Origin: Clostridium_X cadaveris
Lineage (GTDB): Bacteria > Bacillota > Clostridia > Clostridiales > Clostridiaceae
Reading direction: 5' to 3' (one strand)
Assembly: GCF_039521325.1 (NCBI RefSeq)
Contig: NZ_BAAACD010000002.1
Length of the DNA stretch: 64,000 nt
Every line of letters begins with the position of its first letter. Within the stretch, counting starts at the first letter, position 1. This document shows, piece after piece, positions 34,223 to 43,027 of the stretch. Below the pieces are notes generated by a model. That model did no database searches, was not told the origin of the DNA, and worked only from the letters and a program-made list of their open reading frames with translations. The position numbers and the translations under genes were made by a program.

Positions 34223-34678
34223 ATGCATTTAGGAAGTATTTATTTAATTGTAAAAAATTTTGAGTATTCTATAGATTTTTATGAGAAATTGCTTGAAATG
34301 CCTGTTTCAAAGAAGAATATGGATAGATTTGCTATGTTTAACTGTGATGGACAATGTATATCAATTATGAATGGCTATTTTGATATACAGAATCCTGATA
34401 AAGTTATAACTAAAGGTAATTTTGATGAATATTTTGATGACTTGGTACAAATATCAAATCTACCTAATTCCAGAAAAGTAGTTTTGAATTTCTGGGATGA
34501 AGATTTACGAAAAGAATATAATCGAGTAAAGAGATTGAATATTTCAAGTAACTTAACTGATATAAAGTATGTTTGTAATGTAAGTCCATACTATTATTTT
34601 CAATTTACTGACCCAGATGGAAATGTAATTGAAGTAACGGGTGAATACACACCGGAAAATGGTGAATTTAATGAGTAA
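34223..34678 (+). CDS. VOC-family (glyoxalase/dioxygenase-like) protein
   Basis: 151 residues. It opens with HLGSIYLIVKNFEYSIDFYEKLL, the first β-α-β unit of the vicinal oxygen chelate fold with a metal-ligand His. A second module ends in FQFTDPDGNVIEVTGEY, with the D-PDGN-xxE motif and second Glu ligand. Such proteins include glyoxalase I, fosfomycin and bleomycin resistance proteins, and many of unknown substrate. Start: ATG at 34223, 6 nt after TGGAGG. It overlaps the next gene by 8 nt, so the two are coupled. Confidence 0.85.
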   Translation: MHLGSIYLIVKNFEYSIDFYEKLLEMPVSKKNMDRFAMFNCDGQCISIMNGYFDIQNPDKVITKGNFDEYFDDLVQISNLPNSRKVVLNFWDEDLRKEYNRVKRLNISSNLTDIKYVCNVSPYYYFQFTDPDGNVIEVTGEYTPENGEFNE

Positions 34679-35342
34679 TTTTATTGTTTATGTAAAAAAG
34701 CATTTAGATAATCTTACTCTTACTTTTGGTGGTGAGCATATAAAAACAGTAGAGATACGAAAATTATCAAACAATCTTTATAGAGAATTAGATGATAAGT
34801 CAAAAGCTAATGTATTCAAAATATGCGAAGATCTTCTAGAGGAGTATAATTGGGCAATGGGAGTGATAGCATATGATTTTGCATACAGAGTTAGAAAACA
34901 ATATGATGATAATACTTTTTCAATATTTGAATCATGGCTTATCAAATATGTACGTGGTTGGGGGGATTGTGATGATTTTTGTACTCATGCATTTGGAGAG
35001 TTGCTTATTCAAAAGCCTGAATGCTTTCATAAAATTATATCATGGACTAATAGAGAAGAATTTTGGATGCGTCGAGCAGCGGCAGTAATTCTAATCCCAT
35101 CTATTAATCAAAACAAATATAGTAAACTTGAACCATTTTTAATATCTGACAAATTAATAAAAGATGATAATGTGTTAGTATGTAAGGGATATGGTTGGAT
35201 GCTAAAAGTTCTATCAATTAAGGAATTGGAACTCGTATATAACTATCTTGTTAATAATAGGGAAATTATGCCACGTGTTTCTTTTAGGTATGCAATAGAA
35301 AAAATGGATAAGCATATGAAGGAACAATTGATGAGGTTATGA
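34671..35342 (+). CDS. AlkD-like DNA alkylation repair (HEAT-repeat) protein
   Basis: 224 residues, all-helical. Features of the AlkD family: IRKLSNNLYRELDDKSK, then WAMGVIAYDFAYR, the helix VRGWGDCDDFCTH with the conserved Trp and Asp, EEFWMRRAAAVILIP, and KGYGWMLKVLS. AlkD-type glycosylases remove bulky or cationic alkylated bases such as 3-methyladenine and 7-methylguanine without base flipping. Start: ATG at 34671, overlapping the VOC gene's end by 8 nt, with GGTGAA just upstream. Family placement is from motif memory, so glycosylase activity is likely but not certain. Confidence 0.8.
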   Translation: MSNFIVYVKKHLDNLTLTFGGEHIKTVEIRKLSNNLYRELDDKSKANVFKICEDLLEEYNWAMGVIAYDFAYRVRKQYDDNTFSIFESWLIKYVRGWGDCDDFCTHAFGELLIQKPECFHKIISWTNREEFWMRRAAAVILIPSINQNKYSKLEPFLISDKLIKDDNVLVCKGYGWMLKVLSIKELELVYNYLVNNREIMPRVSFRYAIEKMDKHMKEQLMRL

Positions 35343-35409
35343 GGATAGTTTACTTTTGCAAATTTCAATTTATAGTACGGATTATTTATATAATTAGAAG
35401 GTGATTTTG

Positions 35410-35571
35410 ATGGACATTAGAACAGCAAACGAAAGAGAATTATTAAATTTATGGGAAGAGACAGAGAAAAGTATGAAACCAACTACTCGTTTTTTTATGA
35501 CAATATTAAAAGATGAAAAACAAACACCTAATACATGTGAAAAATTTTGCTTGTTACAAAAGCAATTATAG
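35410..35571 (+). pseudogene. Truncated GNAT-like N-terminal fragment
   Basis: A 53-codon frame with a good GAAGGTGAT site before the ATG. The start MDIRTANERELLNLW resembles the first strand and helix of GNAT enzymes, but the acetyl-CoA site and everything after are missing. The frame ends in CEKFCLLQKQL and a stop; a shifted frame continues for about 18 codons. It looks like a deletion remnant. A genuine short protein is possible but less likely. Confidence 0.45.
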
Positions 35572-35695
35572 ATGAAGGACTAAACATAGAGGTTATTTAA
35601 CAATTTTAATATTTTATAATAAATTATAAAAGAATTAGGGGAGAGTTTAGCAGCTGACTAAAATTAATAATAAATTAAAGATAGGTGGGGGAAGA

Positions 35696-36193
35696 ATGGA
35701 GCTAGAAACAAATAGATTGATATTAAGAAAGTTTAGAGAAAATGATATTAATGAAGCAGCTGAGTATTTAAAAGATATAGAAGTCATGAAGTATATTGAG
35801 AAGCCATTTACAAATAAAGAAACAAAAGACTTTATTCGTAAATATGGTATTAATAATATTCCTCTTATTTATGCACTATATGAAAAGAATGAAAGGAAGG
35901 TTATAGGGCATATAATTTTTCATTCATTTGATAGCAGTGATACTTATGAATTAGGATGGATTATTGGAAGAGAGTATTGGGGTAAAGGATACTGCATTGA
36001 AATAAGTAAAGCTGTCATTGAATATGGATTTAATAAAATGAATTTGAAAAAAATTATTGCTGAAACAGTAAAAGAAAATAAAAATTCAGTAGCACTAATT
36101 AAAAAATTAGGTTTAATTGAAGAGAAATGTGTAAATAAAGATTATAACGATGAATTAATAGTATTTAGCATAAAGAGTCCTTATGAAAATTAA
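35696..36193 (+). CDS. GNAT acetyltransferase, RimJ/RimL type (second)
   Basis: 165 residues. It begins ELETNRLILRKFRENDINEA and carries the acetyl-CoA loop LGWIIGREYWGKGYCIE. NKMNLKKIIAETVKENKNSV and KKLGLIEEKC complete the fold. It is only distantly similar to the first GNAT gene (33556). The substrate is unknown. GTGGGGGAAG is the binding site. The gene is followed by the second copy of the terminator repeat and closes the cassette. Confidence 0.9.
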   Translation: MELETNRLILRKFRENDINEAAEYLKDIEVMKYIEKPFTNKETKDFIRKYGINNIPLIYALYEKNERKVIGHIIFHSFDSSDTYELGWIIGREYWGKGYCIEISKAVIEYGFNKMNLKKIIAETVKENKNSVALIKKLGLIEEKCVNKDYNDELIVFSIKSPYEN

Positions 36194-36204
36194 ATTAGAT
36201 CATA

Positions 36205-36280
36205 TTTATAGCTTTAACCATTGATGGTATTTGGTTAAGGCTATTTTTATAAGTAAAAATGTTGTATTATAAATAGTAAG
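36205..36280 (+). repeat. Direct repeat, copy B, containing a terminator
   Basis: Matches 33393-33470 with about three in four bases alike by eye. It has the same 12-bp hairpin (36209-36220 with 36232-36243) with the loop TTGATGGTATT and a T5 run, and a similar A/T tail. It ends 24 nt before the creatininase-family gene and holds part of that gene's upstream region. Confidence 0.65.
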
Positions 36281-36303
36281 ACAAATTTGGAGGAGGAATT
36301 CAT

Positions 36304-37053
36304 ATGACTTTAATGAAGAACATGACTTGGTATGAGTTTAATGAAAGAAAAGATAAGGATATTGTTATACTTCCAGTAGGTTCTGTAGAACAGCATGGAC
36401 CACATTTGCCGCTTTATACAGACACGATAATTTCAGAAGGATTTGCACAGCTTTTAGCAGATAGAATAAATGGAATAGTTATGCCGTCTATTAATTATGG
36501 ATATAAGTCTCAGCCTGCTTCTGGAGGAGGACCATTATTTCCTGGGACAATAGATTTGAATGGAGCAACTTTAGTAGCTATAGTTAAGGATATTATAGAA
36601 GAACTTATAAGAGACGGAGTGAAAAAAATAGTTCTTGTAAATTCCCACTTTGAAAATCAAGCATTTTTATTAGAGGCTATAGATTTAGTAAGTAGAACTA
36701 TGCCAGAGGGAACAAAAATTGTTATGATGAGCTGGTGGGATTTAATAAGTCAGGAAACTATAGATAAAGTTTTTAATGAAGTAGAATTTCCAGGTTGGGC
36801 GTTAGAGCATGCTGCTATAACAGAAACTTCTTTAATATTAAAATTTGCACCTGAACTAGTTCATATGGACAGACTAATAGATGAGAAAATAGAGGAAGTT
36901 CCAACATATCAAGTATATCCAATACCAAAGGATTTAGTTCCAAAATCAGGACTTTTAGCTATAGGAAGAACGAGTTCCAAGGAAAAGGGAGATTTAATTG
37001 CAGAAGAATCTTTAAATGGAATGGTAAAAATTATAGAAAAAGAATTTAGTTAA
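36304..37053 (+). CDS. Creatininase-family amidohydrolase
   Basis: 249 residues. The family signature VILPVGSVEQHGPHLPLYTD holds metal ligands Glu and His plus Asp. INYGYKSQPASGGGPLFPGT, then VNSHFENQAF and the ALEHAAITETS segment with Glu ligand, fit the creatininase/MftE/ArfB fold. Members cleave small cyclic amides or process cofactors and peptides in a metal-dependent way. No mycofactocin or riboflavin gene is nearby, so the substrate is open. TTGGAGGAGGAA precedes the ATG. A shared bidirectional terminator separates it from the convergent Crp gene. Confidence 0.88.
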   Translation: MTLMKNMTWYEFNERKDKDIVILPVGSVEQHGPHLPLYTDTIISEGFAQLLADRINGIVMPSINYGYKSQPASGGGPLFPGTIDLNGATLVAIVKDIIEELIRDGVKKIVLVNSHFENQAFLLEAIDLVSRTMPEGTKIVMMSWWDLISQETIDKVFNEVEFPGWALEHAAITETSLILKFAPELVHMDRLIDEKIEEVPTYQVYPIPKDLVPKSGLLAIGRTSSKEKGDLIAEESLNGMVKIIEKEFS

Positions 37054-37099
37054 TAGAATGACTTCTTAGTTTCAGATGGAGCTAAGAAGTCATTCTATT
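37052..37099. terminator. Bidirectional terminator between creatininase and Crp/Fnr genes
   Basis: A perfect 18-bp stem (37052-37069 with 37082-37099) and a 12-nt loop. The stop codon of the Crp gene lies within one arm. Confidence 0.88.
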
Positions 37100-37823
37100 T
37101 TGGAAGAGTAAGGGTGTCATTTTTAACACTATCTTTTAAAGATAACTCCAGCTTATCATGATGAGCTTTATTAATTAGTATCTTGCCATGATTCACAGAA
37201 ACAATATTGTCTTTCTGCAAAGATAATATTATTCTATTTAAAGTTCGTACAGAGCATCCAACTTTACTAGCTAACGATTCCCTTGTGTCTTTAATAATAA
37301 AGGGATAGCTTTCTTGCTTTTTACATTCATTTCTAAGAGCTAATAAAAATTTTGTTCTGTTATCAACAAAGAGATACTGCCTTTGCAGTTGGGTTTGGAT
37401 TGAAAGCTGACGCATTAACATTTGAGTTCTTAAAAAGAGAGCATTGTTATCACTGTGCATCCAATTAAGATATTGAATAGATGGTATGCGAAGAAAAACA
37501 GATTCCTCTATTGTCATTAACGTAACTAAGTACTCATCAGTCTCGGCAAACAGTTCAAAATCACCAACAATATCGATAGGTTCAAGCTCTGTAAAAGTAT
37601 AGGGACTGCTACAGATTTTTTCTTCAATAGCTTGAAGCCTGCCTTTTAGCAGCACAAAAACATAATTGTTTTTATCGTTTGCATTTATAAGAAGCTGATT
37701 AGCTTTGTAAGACTTTATAGACATGCTATCTAATACATTTTTGGGACATCCTCTAAAAAGAGATTCTAAAAAATTTAATTGATTTTGGGGTATAATATAT
37801 TTTATACTATCAATAAAATCCAT
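37095..37823 (-). CDS. Crp/Fnr-family transcriptional regulator
   Basis: 242 residues. The N-terminal cyclic-nucleotide-binding-like β-barrel spans ~20-125 (NYVFVLLKGRLQAIEE, and IDIVGDFELFAET). A long dimer helix follows, and then the C-terminal helix-turn-helix SLASKVGCSVRTLNRIILSLQ. No Fnr-type cysteine cluster is seen, so it is not an oxygen sensor of the Fnr kind. The ligand is unknown. Start: the ATG at 37823 after AAGAAGG; an in-frame ATG 42 nt upstream lacks a site. It is divergent from deoD, so it may control nucleoside breakdown, its own gene, or both. Confidence 0.88.
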   Translation of the reverse strand: MDFIDSIKYIIPQNQLNFLESLFRGCPKNVLDSMSIKSYKANQLLINANDKNNYVFVLLKGRLQAIEEKICSSPYTFTELEPIDIVGDFELFAETDEYLVTLMTIEESVFLRIPSIQYLNWMHSDNNALFLRTQMLMRQLSIQTQLQRQYLFVDNRTKFLLALRNECKKQESYPFIIKDTRESLASKVGCSVRTLNRIILSLQKDNIVSVNHGKILINKAHHDKLELSLKDSVKNDTLTLPK

Positions 37824-37856
37824 AGTATGCCTTCTTTCCAGTTTTATTAAAAAAAC

Positions 37857-37870
37857 AGGACACATGTCCT
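37857..37870. promoter_or_regulatory. Candidate operator palindrome
   Basis: AGGACACATGTCCT has 6-bp arms (AGGACA, TGTCCT) around two bases. It lies about 34 nt before the Crp/Fnr start codon and 122 nt before deoD. It may be the regulator's own site. It does not match the E. coli CRP consensus. Confidence 0.4.
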
Positions 37871-37991
37871 ATTTAAAAGGTTTACTTTATAGTAATATAA
37901 TTTATATAGGAAATCAATAAAATTTAGATAGTTTGTGACTTAAAAGGTAAATATAATATCAGGTATACTAAAAATTAAGGAGGAATTTAAA

Positions 37992-38708
37992 ATGTCAACA
38001 CCACATAACGCGGCTAAATCAGGAGAAATAGCAAAAACAGTCTTAATGCCAGGAGATCCATTACGTGCAAAATTTATTGCTGAGACTTATTTAGAAAATC
38101 CAGTTCAATTTAATACTGTTCGTAATATGTTTGGATATACAGGAACATATAAAGGACATAAGGTATCTGTAATGGGTTCAGGTATGGGAATGCCAAGTAT
38201 AGGTATCTACTCTTATGAGCTTTACAAGTTTTATGGAGTTGAAAACATCATAAGAATAGGAAGTGCTGGAGCATATACAGATAAGTTAAATTTATTTGAT
38301 ATAGTTTTAGCTGATAGTGCTTGGAGTGAATCATCTTTTGCAAAAGCTCAAGCTGGAGACGAAAATGATGTTCAATATCCAAGTCAGTCTTTAAATGAGA
38401 AAATCGAAGAAGCTGCTAAAAAAATCAATAAGCCTATAACGAAGGCAAGAATACATTCAAGCGACGTTTTCTATCATGAAGATAATGTAGATGGTTTTAA
38501 TGAATTCTATACAAAGCATAATTGTGTATGTGTTGAGATGGAAAGCTTCGCTCTTTTCCACAATGCTAAAGTTTTAGGAAAGAATGCAGCATGTATTCTT
38601 ACAATCTCTGATTCACTAGTTACTCATGAAGCAACTACTGCAGAAGAGAGACAATTATCATTTAATAATATGATGGAAGTAGCTTTAGAGAGCGCTATTA
38701 TGTTATAA
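37992..38708 (+). CDS. deoD: Purine-nucleoside phosphorylase, DeoD type
   Basis: 238 residues, the usual size. It opens with the N-terminal STPHNAAKSGEIAKTVLMPGDPLRAKFI of the hexameric DeoD class (shown here only as a guide). GSGMGMPSIGIYSYELY, the phosphate-site RIGSAGAY and the base-site VEMESFALF and SDSLVTHE follow. It splits purine (deoxy)nucleosides with phosphate into base and (deoxy)ribose-1-phosphate. AAGGAGGAA precedes the ATG. deoB follows after 13 nt and uses the product, so the pair forms a nucleoside salvage operon. Confidence 0.95.
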   Translation: MSTPHNAAKSGEIAKTVLMPGDPLRAKFIAETYLENPVQFNTVRNMFGYTGTYKGHKVSVMGSGMGMPSIGIYSYELYKFYGVENIIRIGSAGAYTDKLNLFDIVLADSAWSESSFAKAQAGDENDVQYPSQSLNEKIEEAAKKINKPITKARIHSSDVFYHEDNVDGFNEFYTKHNCVCVEMESFALFHNAKVLGKNAACILTISDSLVTHEATTAEERQLSFNNMMEVALESAIML

Positions 38709-38721
38709 GGAGATCTTAATT

Positions 38722-39909
38722 ATGAAATATAATAGAATTTTTACTATAGTAATAGATTCTTTAGGTGTTGGTGCTATGCCAAACGCAAAAGAGTATGATG
38801 ATGAAGGCTGTGATACTTTAGGACATATAGATGAAAAAATGGAGTCTTTCAATATAGAAAATTTAGCTAAGATGGGATTAGCAAATTTACATCCATTAAC
38901 AAAAGTAAAAGAAGTTGAGAAACCTTTAGGATATTATACAAAATTATTAGAAGCATCTGTTGGAAAAGATACAATGACAGGTCATTGGGAGATGATGGGG
39001 CTTCATATAACAAAACCATTTAAAACTTTCACAGACACAGGATTCCCACAGGAATTATTAGATGAATTATCTAAGCGTTGTGGACGTAAAATTGTAGGAA
39101 ATAAATCAGCAAGTGGAACTGAGATATTAGATGAACTTGGTGAACACGAAATTGCAACAGGAGATATGATTGTTTATACATCAGCAGACTCAGTGCTTCA
39201 AATTTGTGGTAATGAAGAAACTATGGGACTAGATAACTTGTATCGCTATTGCGAAATAGCTCGTGAACTTACAATGAAGGATGAATGGAAGGTTGGTCGT
39301 GTTATTGCACGTCCATACGTTGGAAAGAAAAAAGGTGAATTCAAACGTACTTCAAACCGTCATGATTATGCTTTAAAACCTTATGGAAGAACAGTATTAA
39401 ATGCATTAAAAGATGCTGGCTATGATGTCATAAGCGTTGGAAAAATCAAAGATATATTTGATGGAGAAGGAATAACAGAAGCTCACAAATCAAAGAGTAG
39501 TGTTCATGGAATGGAGCAGACAATAGAACTTATGGATAAAGATTTTAAGGGTCTATGTTTCGTAAACTTAGTTGATTTTGATGCTTTATGGGGACATAGA
39601 AGAAATCCTATTGGATATGGTAAGGAACTTGAAGCTTTTGACGAAAAGTTAGGTGTACTTTTAAGTAAATTAAAAGAAGATGATTTATTAATCATAACTG
39701 CTGACCATGGAAATGATCCAACATTTAAGGGAACTGATCATACAAAGGAAGCAGTACCATTCCTTGCTTATAGCCCAAGCATGAAAGGATCAGGAGAACT
39801 TCCAGTAGAAGATAACTTTGCAGTTATCGGAGCTACTATTGCAGATAATTTTGACGTAGAAAAACCAGAAAACACAATTGGAAAAAGTATATTAAATGAA
39901 TTACAATAA
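38722..39909 (+). CDS. deoB: Phosphopentomutase
   Basis: 395 residues of the alkaline-phosphatase superfamily. FTIVIDSLGVGAMPNA holds the first metal Asp. KDTMTGHWEMMG carries the catalytic Thr, and VDFDALWGHRRN and TADHGNDPTFKGTDHT contain the remaining metal ligands. It converts (deoxy)ribose-1-phosphate to the 5-phosphate. TAAGGAGAT lies before the ATG. It is co-transcribed with deoD and ends at a strong terminator. Confidence 0.95.
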   Translation: MKYNRIFTIVIDSLGVGAMPNAKEYDDEGCDTLGHIDEKMESFNIENLAKMGLANLHPLTKVKEVEKPLGYYTKLLEASVGKDTMTGHWEMMGLHITKPFKTFTDTGFPQELLDELSKRCGRKIVGNKSASGTEILDELGEHEIATGDMIVYTSADSVLQICGNEETMGLDNLYRYCEIARELTMKDEWKVGRVIARPYVGKKKGEFKRTSNRHDYALKPYGRTVLNALKDAGYDVISVGKIKDIFDGEGITEAHKSKSSVHGMEQTIELMDKDFKGLCFVNLVDFDALWGHRRNPIGYGKELEAFDEKLGVLLSKLKEDDLLIITADHGNDPTFKGTDHTKEAVPFLAYSPSMKGSGELPVEDNFAVIGATIADNFDVEKPENTIGKSILNELQ

Positions 39910-39923
39910 GTAGATTTAGAGAT

Positions 39924-39962
39924 AAGGCAAACATCTTAATAAAAATATGTTTGCCTTATTTT
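39924..39962 (+). terminator. Terminator of the deoDB operon
   Basis: A perfect 11-bp stem (39924-39934 with 39947-39957), a 12-nt loop and a short T-rich tail. Confidence 0.82.
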
Positions 39963-40052
39963 GCATTTTTAAATTAAAGTATTTATATATTGACAACAGC
40001 AATAAAAGAATGATAACCTTTACTATGTAATAAGGTGAAAAATTAAATATAA

Positions 40053-40214
40053 ATCAGTATAGTTACAATAGTATTAAAAGGGAATATGGTTAAAAGCCAT
40101 AACAGCCACCGCTACTGTAAAATTGACGAAAGCTTTAAAGTTTACTCTACTAATGTATTTTGGGAAGGAAAAGCAAGTAGAATGATATTAAGTCAGGAGA
40201 CCTACTATATTGAT
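40053..40214 (+). promoter_or_regulatory. Cobalamin riboswitch aptamer
   Basis: The hallmarks are present in order: GGGAA (40080), the B12-box-like AACAGCCACCGCTACTG (about 40100-40117), TGGGAAGG (40161-40168), and AGTCAGGAGACC (40190-40202). P1 closes with 40053-40063 pairing 40204-40214 (11 bp, one G-U). It lies in the 554-nt stretch 39910-40463 and is followed by a terminator hairpin, then the ECF transporter genes. In the presence of the cobalamin ligand the terminator would form and shut off the transporter. A TTGACA at 39990 may be its -35 box. Confidence 0.9.
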
Positions 40215-40288
40215 ATATACTAGTAGCTTTTCGGTGGGAAAAGACAAAGTAGATGACTTTAATATTTAAAAGATCATAATCGTAATTC

Positions 40289-40318
40289 AACTAACCACGA
40301 AAGGGTTAGTTTTTTTAT
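40289..40318 (+). terminator. Riboswitch-controlled terminator
   Basis: An 8-bp stem (40289-40296 with 40304-40311), a short loop and T-run. It is placed between the cobalamin aptamer and the ecfT gene as an expression platform. Confidence 0.8.
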
Positions 40319-40463
40319 TTGTTTTAATACAGTTTAGGGGGATTTTATCCAAAGATCAAATAAAATCCTTATTATGGATGTGAAAAATATACTTTAAAGG
40401 ATGGTGACAAAATATCATTGCTTTATACATATAATTTAGGAAAGGATGTAGGAGATCAATATT

Positions 40464-41366
40464 ATGATTAAAGAAGAAAAAAATTCTACTTTTGCGACGT
40501 TTCATCCCATAATTACATTTGTGTATTTTGCGGCGGTTATTGGAATAACTATGTTTTCAATGAATCCTATTTTTTTAGCAATGACATTTATCATATCATT
40601 TATTTATTCTGTTATGATTTATGGGCGTAATGCAATAAAATTAAACCTTAGTGTACTAGTACCTATAATGATAGTTACTATGATACTTAATCCTTTGTTC
40701 ACACATAAGGGAAAGACTGTGCTGTTTTATCTTAATGGAAATGCTATGACATTAGAATCTATAATTTATGGATTAGCAGCAGCTACTATGTTAAGTAGTA
40801 TGATAATTTGGTTCAGCTGTTTTAATAAAATGATGTCATCTGATAAATTTATTTATCTTTTTGGCAGAGTAGCACCTGCTATATCTTTAATATTATCTAT
40901 GTGTTTTAGGTTTATTCCTATGTTAAAAAATAGATTTAAAGAAATATCAGAAGGGCAAAAATGTATGGGAAGAGATTTTTCAGGAGGAAGTTTAATAAAA
41001 AGAAGTAGGCAACTTTGTAAAGAAATATCTATCCTAATAGCTTGGTCTTTAGAAGTATCTATCGAAACATCTGATTCTATGGAAGCTAGAGGATATGGCT
41101 TAAAAGGAAGAACAAGCTTTAGTATTTTTAGGTTTGATAAAAGAGATGGAAGATTAATGAGCCTTATTATAATTTTATTTATAATAGTATTGGCTGGGTG
41201 TATGAAAGGTCAAAATAACATACTTTATTATCCTGAAGTTATTTTTACTCCTATCACTTCATTTTCTATAATAGTTATTATATCATACTTTTTATTGCTG
41301 TTATTACCTATCATAATTGATATACGAGGTGAACTAATGTGGAAACGATTGAGTTTAGAAATTTAA
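40464..41366 (+). CDS. ecfT: ECF transporter transmembrane subunit T
   Basis: 300 residues with about five membrane helices. The cytoplasmic coupling motif MEARGYGLKGRTSF (A-R-G box) that contacts the ATPases is present at ~210-223. The family joins two ATPase domains and a substrate-binding S subunit to import vitamins or metals. AGGAG precedes the ATG. The riboswitch upstream implies that the cargo is cobalamin or a precursor. Its 3' end overlaps the ATPase gene by 28 nt. Confidence 0.9.
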   Translation: MIKEEKNSTFATFHPIITFVYFAAVIGITMFSMNPIFLAMTFIISFIYSVMIYGRNAIKLNLSVLVPIMIVTMILNPLFTHKGKTVLFYLNGNAMTLESIIYGLAAATMLSSMIIWFSCFNKMMSSDKFIYLFGRVAPAISLILSMCFRFIPMLKNRFKEISEGQKCMGRDFSGGSLIKRSRQLCKEISILIAWSLEVSIETSDSMEARGYGLKGRTSFSIFRFDKRDGRLMSLIIILFIIVLAGCMKGQNNILYYPEVIFTPITSFSIIVIISYFLLLLLPIIIDIRGELMWKRLSLEI

Positions 41367-43027
41367 GCTTTAGATATCCTAATTGTGAGAATGATGCATT
41401 AAAAAAAATAAATTTAAAAATCGACACTTCTGACTTTATAGTTGTATCTGGAAAGTCAGGCTGTGGAAAGAGTACTCTTTTAAGACATCTAAAAAAGAAT
41501 TTAACACCCTATGGAGAATTTCAAGGAGGGGTGTATTATAACGGAATAGAGATTTCTGATTTAGATGATAGAGTAAATGCTAGTGAAATAGGATTTGTTC
41601 AACAAAATCCTGATAATCAAATTGTAACCGATAAGGTTTGGCATGAGCTTGCTTTTGGTCTTGAAAGTTTAGGATATAATAGTAAGATAATTCGACGAAG
41701 AGTAGCGGAAATGGCAAGTTTTTTTGGGATACAGACATGGTTTAGAAAGGATGTATATGAACTTTCAGGTGGACAAAAACAGCTGCTTAATCTTGCATCA
41801 ATAATGGCCATGCAACCTAAGGTTATAGTTCTAGATGAGCCTACATCACAATTAGATCCTATAGCATCAACAGATTTTTTAGAAACTATTAAAAAAATTA
41901 ATAGAGAATTAGGAATTACCATAATAATTTCTGAACATAGATTAGAAGAAGTATTTCCTATGGCTAATAAAGTTATTGTTATGGACAATGGAGAAGTATC
42001 AGCTTATGATACTCCATATAAAATAGGAGAATTTTTAAGTAAAGGTAATAAAAGACATCCAATGTTTTCAGCTCTACCAGCTCCTATGAAAATTTACGCT
42101 GAGATTAAGCCAGAAGGGACATGCCCTATTACTGTTAGAGAAGGTAGGCTATGGCTTAACAATGTTTTAAAAGCTGGCATTAAAATAGATACTCTTAAGG
42201 ATTGGAAACATGAAAATGAGTATCAAAAAGACAAGGATATTGCTATAGAATTATCAGAAGTATGGTTTAGATATGATAGAAATAGTCAAGACGTTGCAAA
42301 AGATTTGTCCTTAAAAGTTAACAAGGGAGAATTATTTTGTCTTGTAGGTGGAAATGGTGTAGGAAAGAGTACTGCACTAAAAATTATAATGGGGATAAAC
42401 AAGCCTTATAGAGGCAAAGTTTTCATAAACAATAAAGAATTAAATAAGTATTCTAAAAAGGATCTCTTTAATGCAAATATAGGAGTAGTTCCTCAAAATC
42501 CACAGTCACTTTTTACGGAAATAAAGGTGGAAGAAGAATTATATGAGGCACTTATATATTCTAATATTAAAGAAGAAGAGAAACTGAAAAAAATAGATGA
42601 TATATTGAATTTGTTACAGTTAGGACATTTAAGAAAGTCACATCCTTATGACTTAAGTGGAGGAGAACAACAACGCTTAGCTCTTGGAAAAATTTTGCTC
42701 ACGAAGCCTAAGATACTTCTTTTAGATGAGCCTACAAAAGGGTTGGACCCATTTTTTAAGAGTATATTATCTGATATATTATGTAAATTAAAGGAAAAAG
42801 GAGTGACTATATTAATGGTTACTCATGATATTGAGTTCTGTGCAGAACATGGAGACACATGTGCTATGTTTTTTGATGGAGGTATAGTAACTCAAGATAC
42901 CTCAAGGGCATTTTTTGGAGGAAATAACTTTTATACTACTTCTGCTAACAGAATGTCCAGACATGTGTTTAAAAATGCCATAACTTATAAGGATGTGGTT
43001 GATTTATGCGACAAAAATATGATGTAA
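41339..43027 (+). CDS. ECF transporter ATPase, two fused A domains
   Basis: 562 residues with two ABC ATPase domains in one chain. Domain 1: Walker A SGKSGCGKST, signature LSGGQKQLL, Walker B VIVLDEPTSQLDP. Domain 2 (from ~300): GGNGVGKST, LSGGEQQRL, ILLLDEPTKGLDP. It drives uptake with the T and S subunits. Most ECF systems have two separate A genes, so the fusion marks a dedicated single-substrate transporter. Start: GTG at 41339, 7 nt after AGGTG, inside the end of ecfT; the overlapping ATG at 41337 is in the ecfT frame. It overlaps the S-subunit gene by 22 nt. Confidence 0.92.
   Translation: METIEFRNLSFRYPNCENDALKKINLKIDTSDFIVVSGKSGCGKSTLLRHLKKNLTPYGEFQGGVYYNGIEISDLDDRVNASEIGFVQQNPDNQIVTDKVWHELAFGLESLGYNSKIIRRRVAEMASFFGIQTWFRKDVYELSGGQKQLLNLASIMAMQPKVIVLDEPTSQLDPIASTDFLETIKKINRELGITIIISEHRLEEVFPMANKVIVMDNGEVSAYDTPYKIGEFLSKGNKRHPMFSALPAPMKIYAEIKPEGTCPITVREGRLWLNNVLKAGIKIDTLKDWKHENEYQKDKDIAIELSEVWFRYDRNSQDVAKDLSLKVNKGELFCLVGGNGVGKSTALKIIMGINKPYRGKVFINNKELNKYSKKDLFNANIGVVPQNPQSLFTEIKVEEELYEALIYSNIKEEEKLKKIDDILNLLQLGHLRKSHPYDLSGGEQQRLALGKILLTKPKILLLDEPTKGLDPFFKSILSDILCKLKEKGVTILMVTHDIEFCAEHGDTCAMFFDGGIVTQDTSRAFFGGNNFYTTSANRMSRHVFKNAITYKDVVDLCDKNMM

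Noticed and set aside
35410..35571. Treating the 53-codon frame as a full small gene
   Set aside because: It has a good start site but resembles only the first part of a GNAT protein and a shifted frame continues, so a remnant is more likely.
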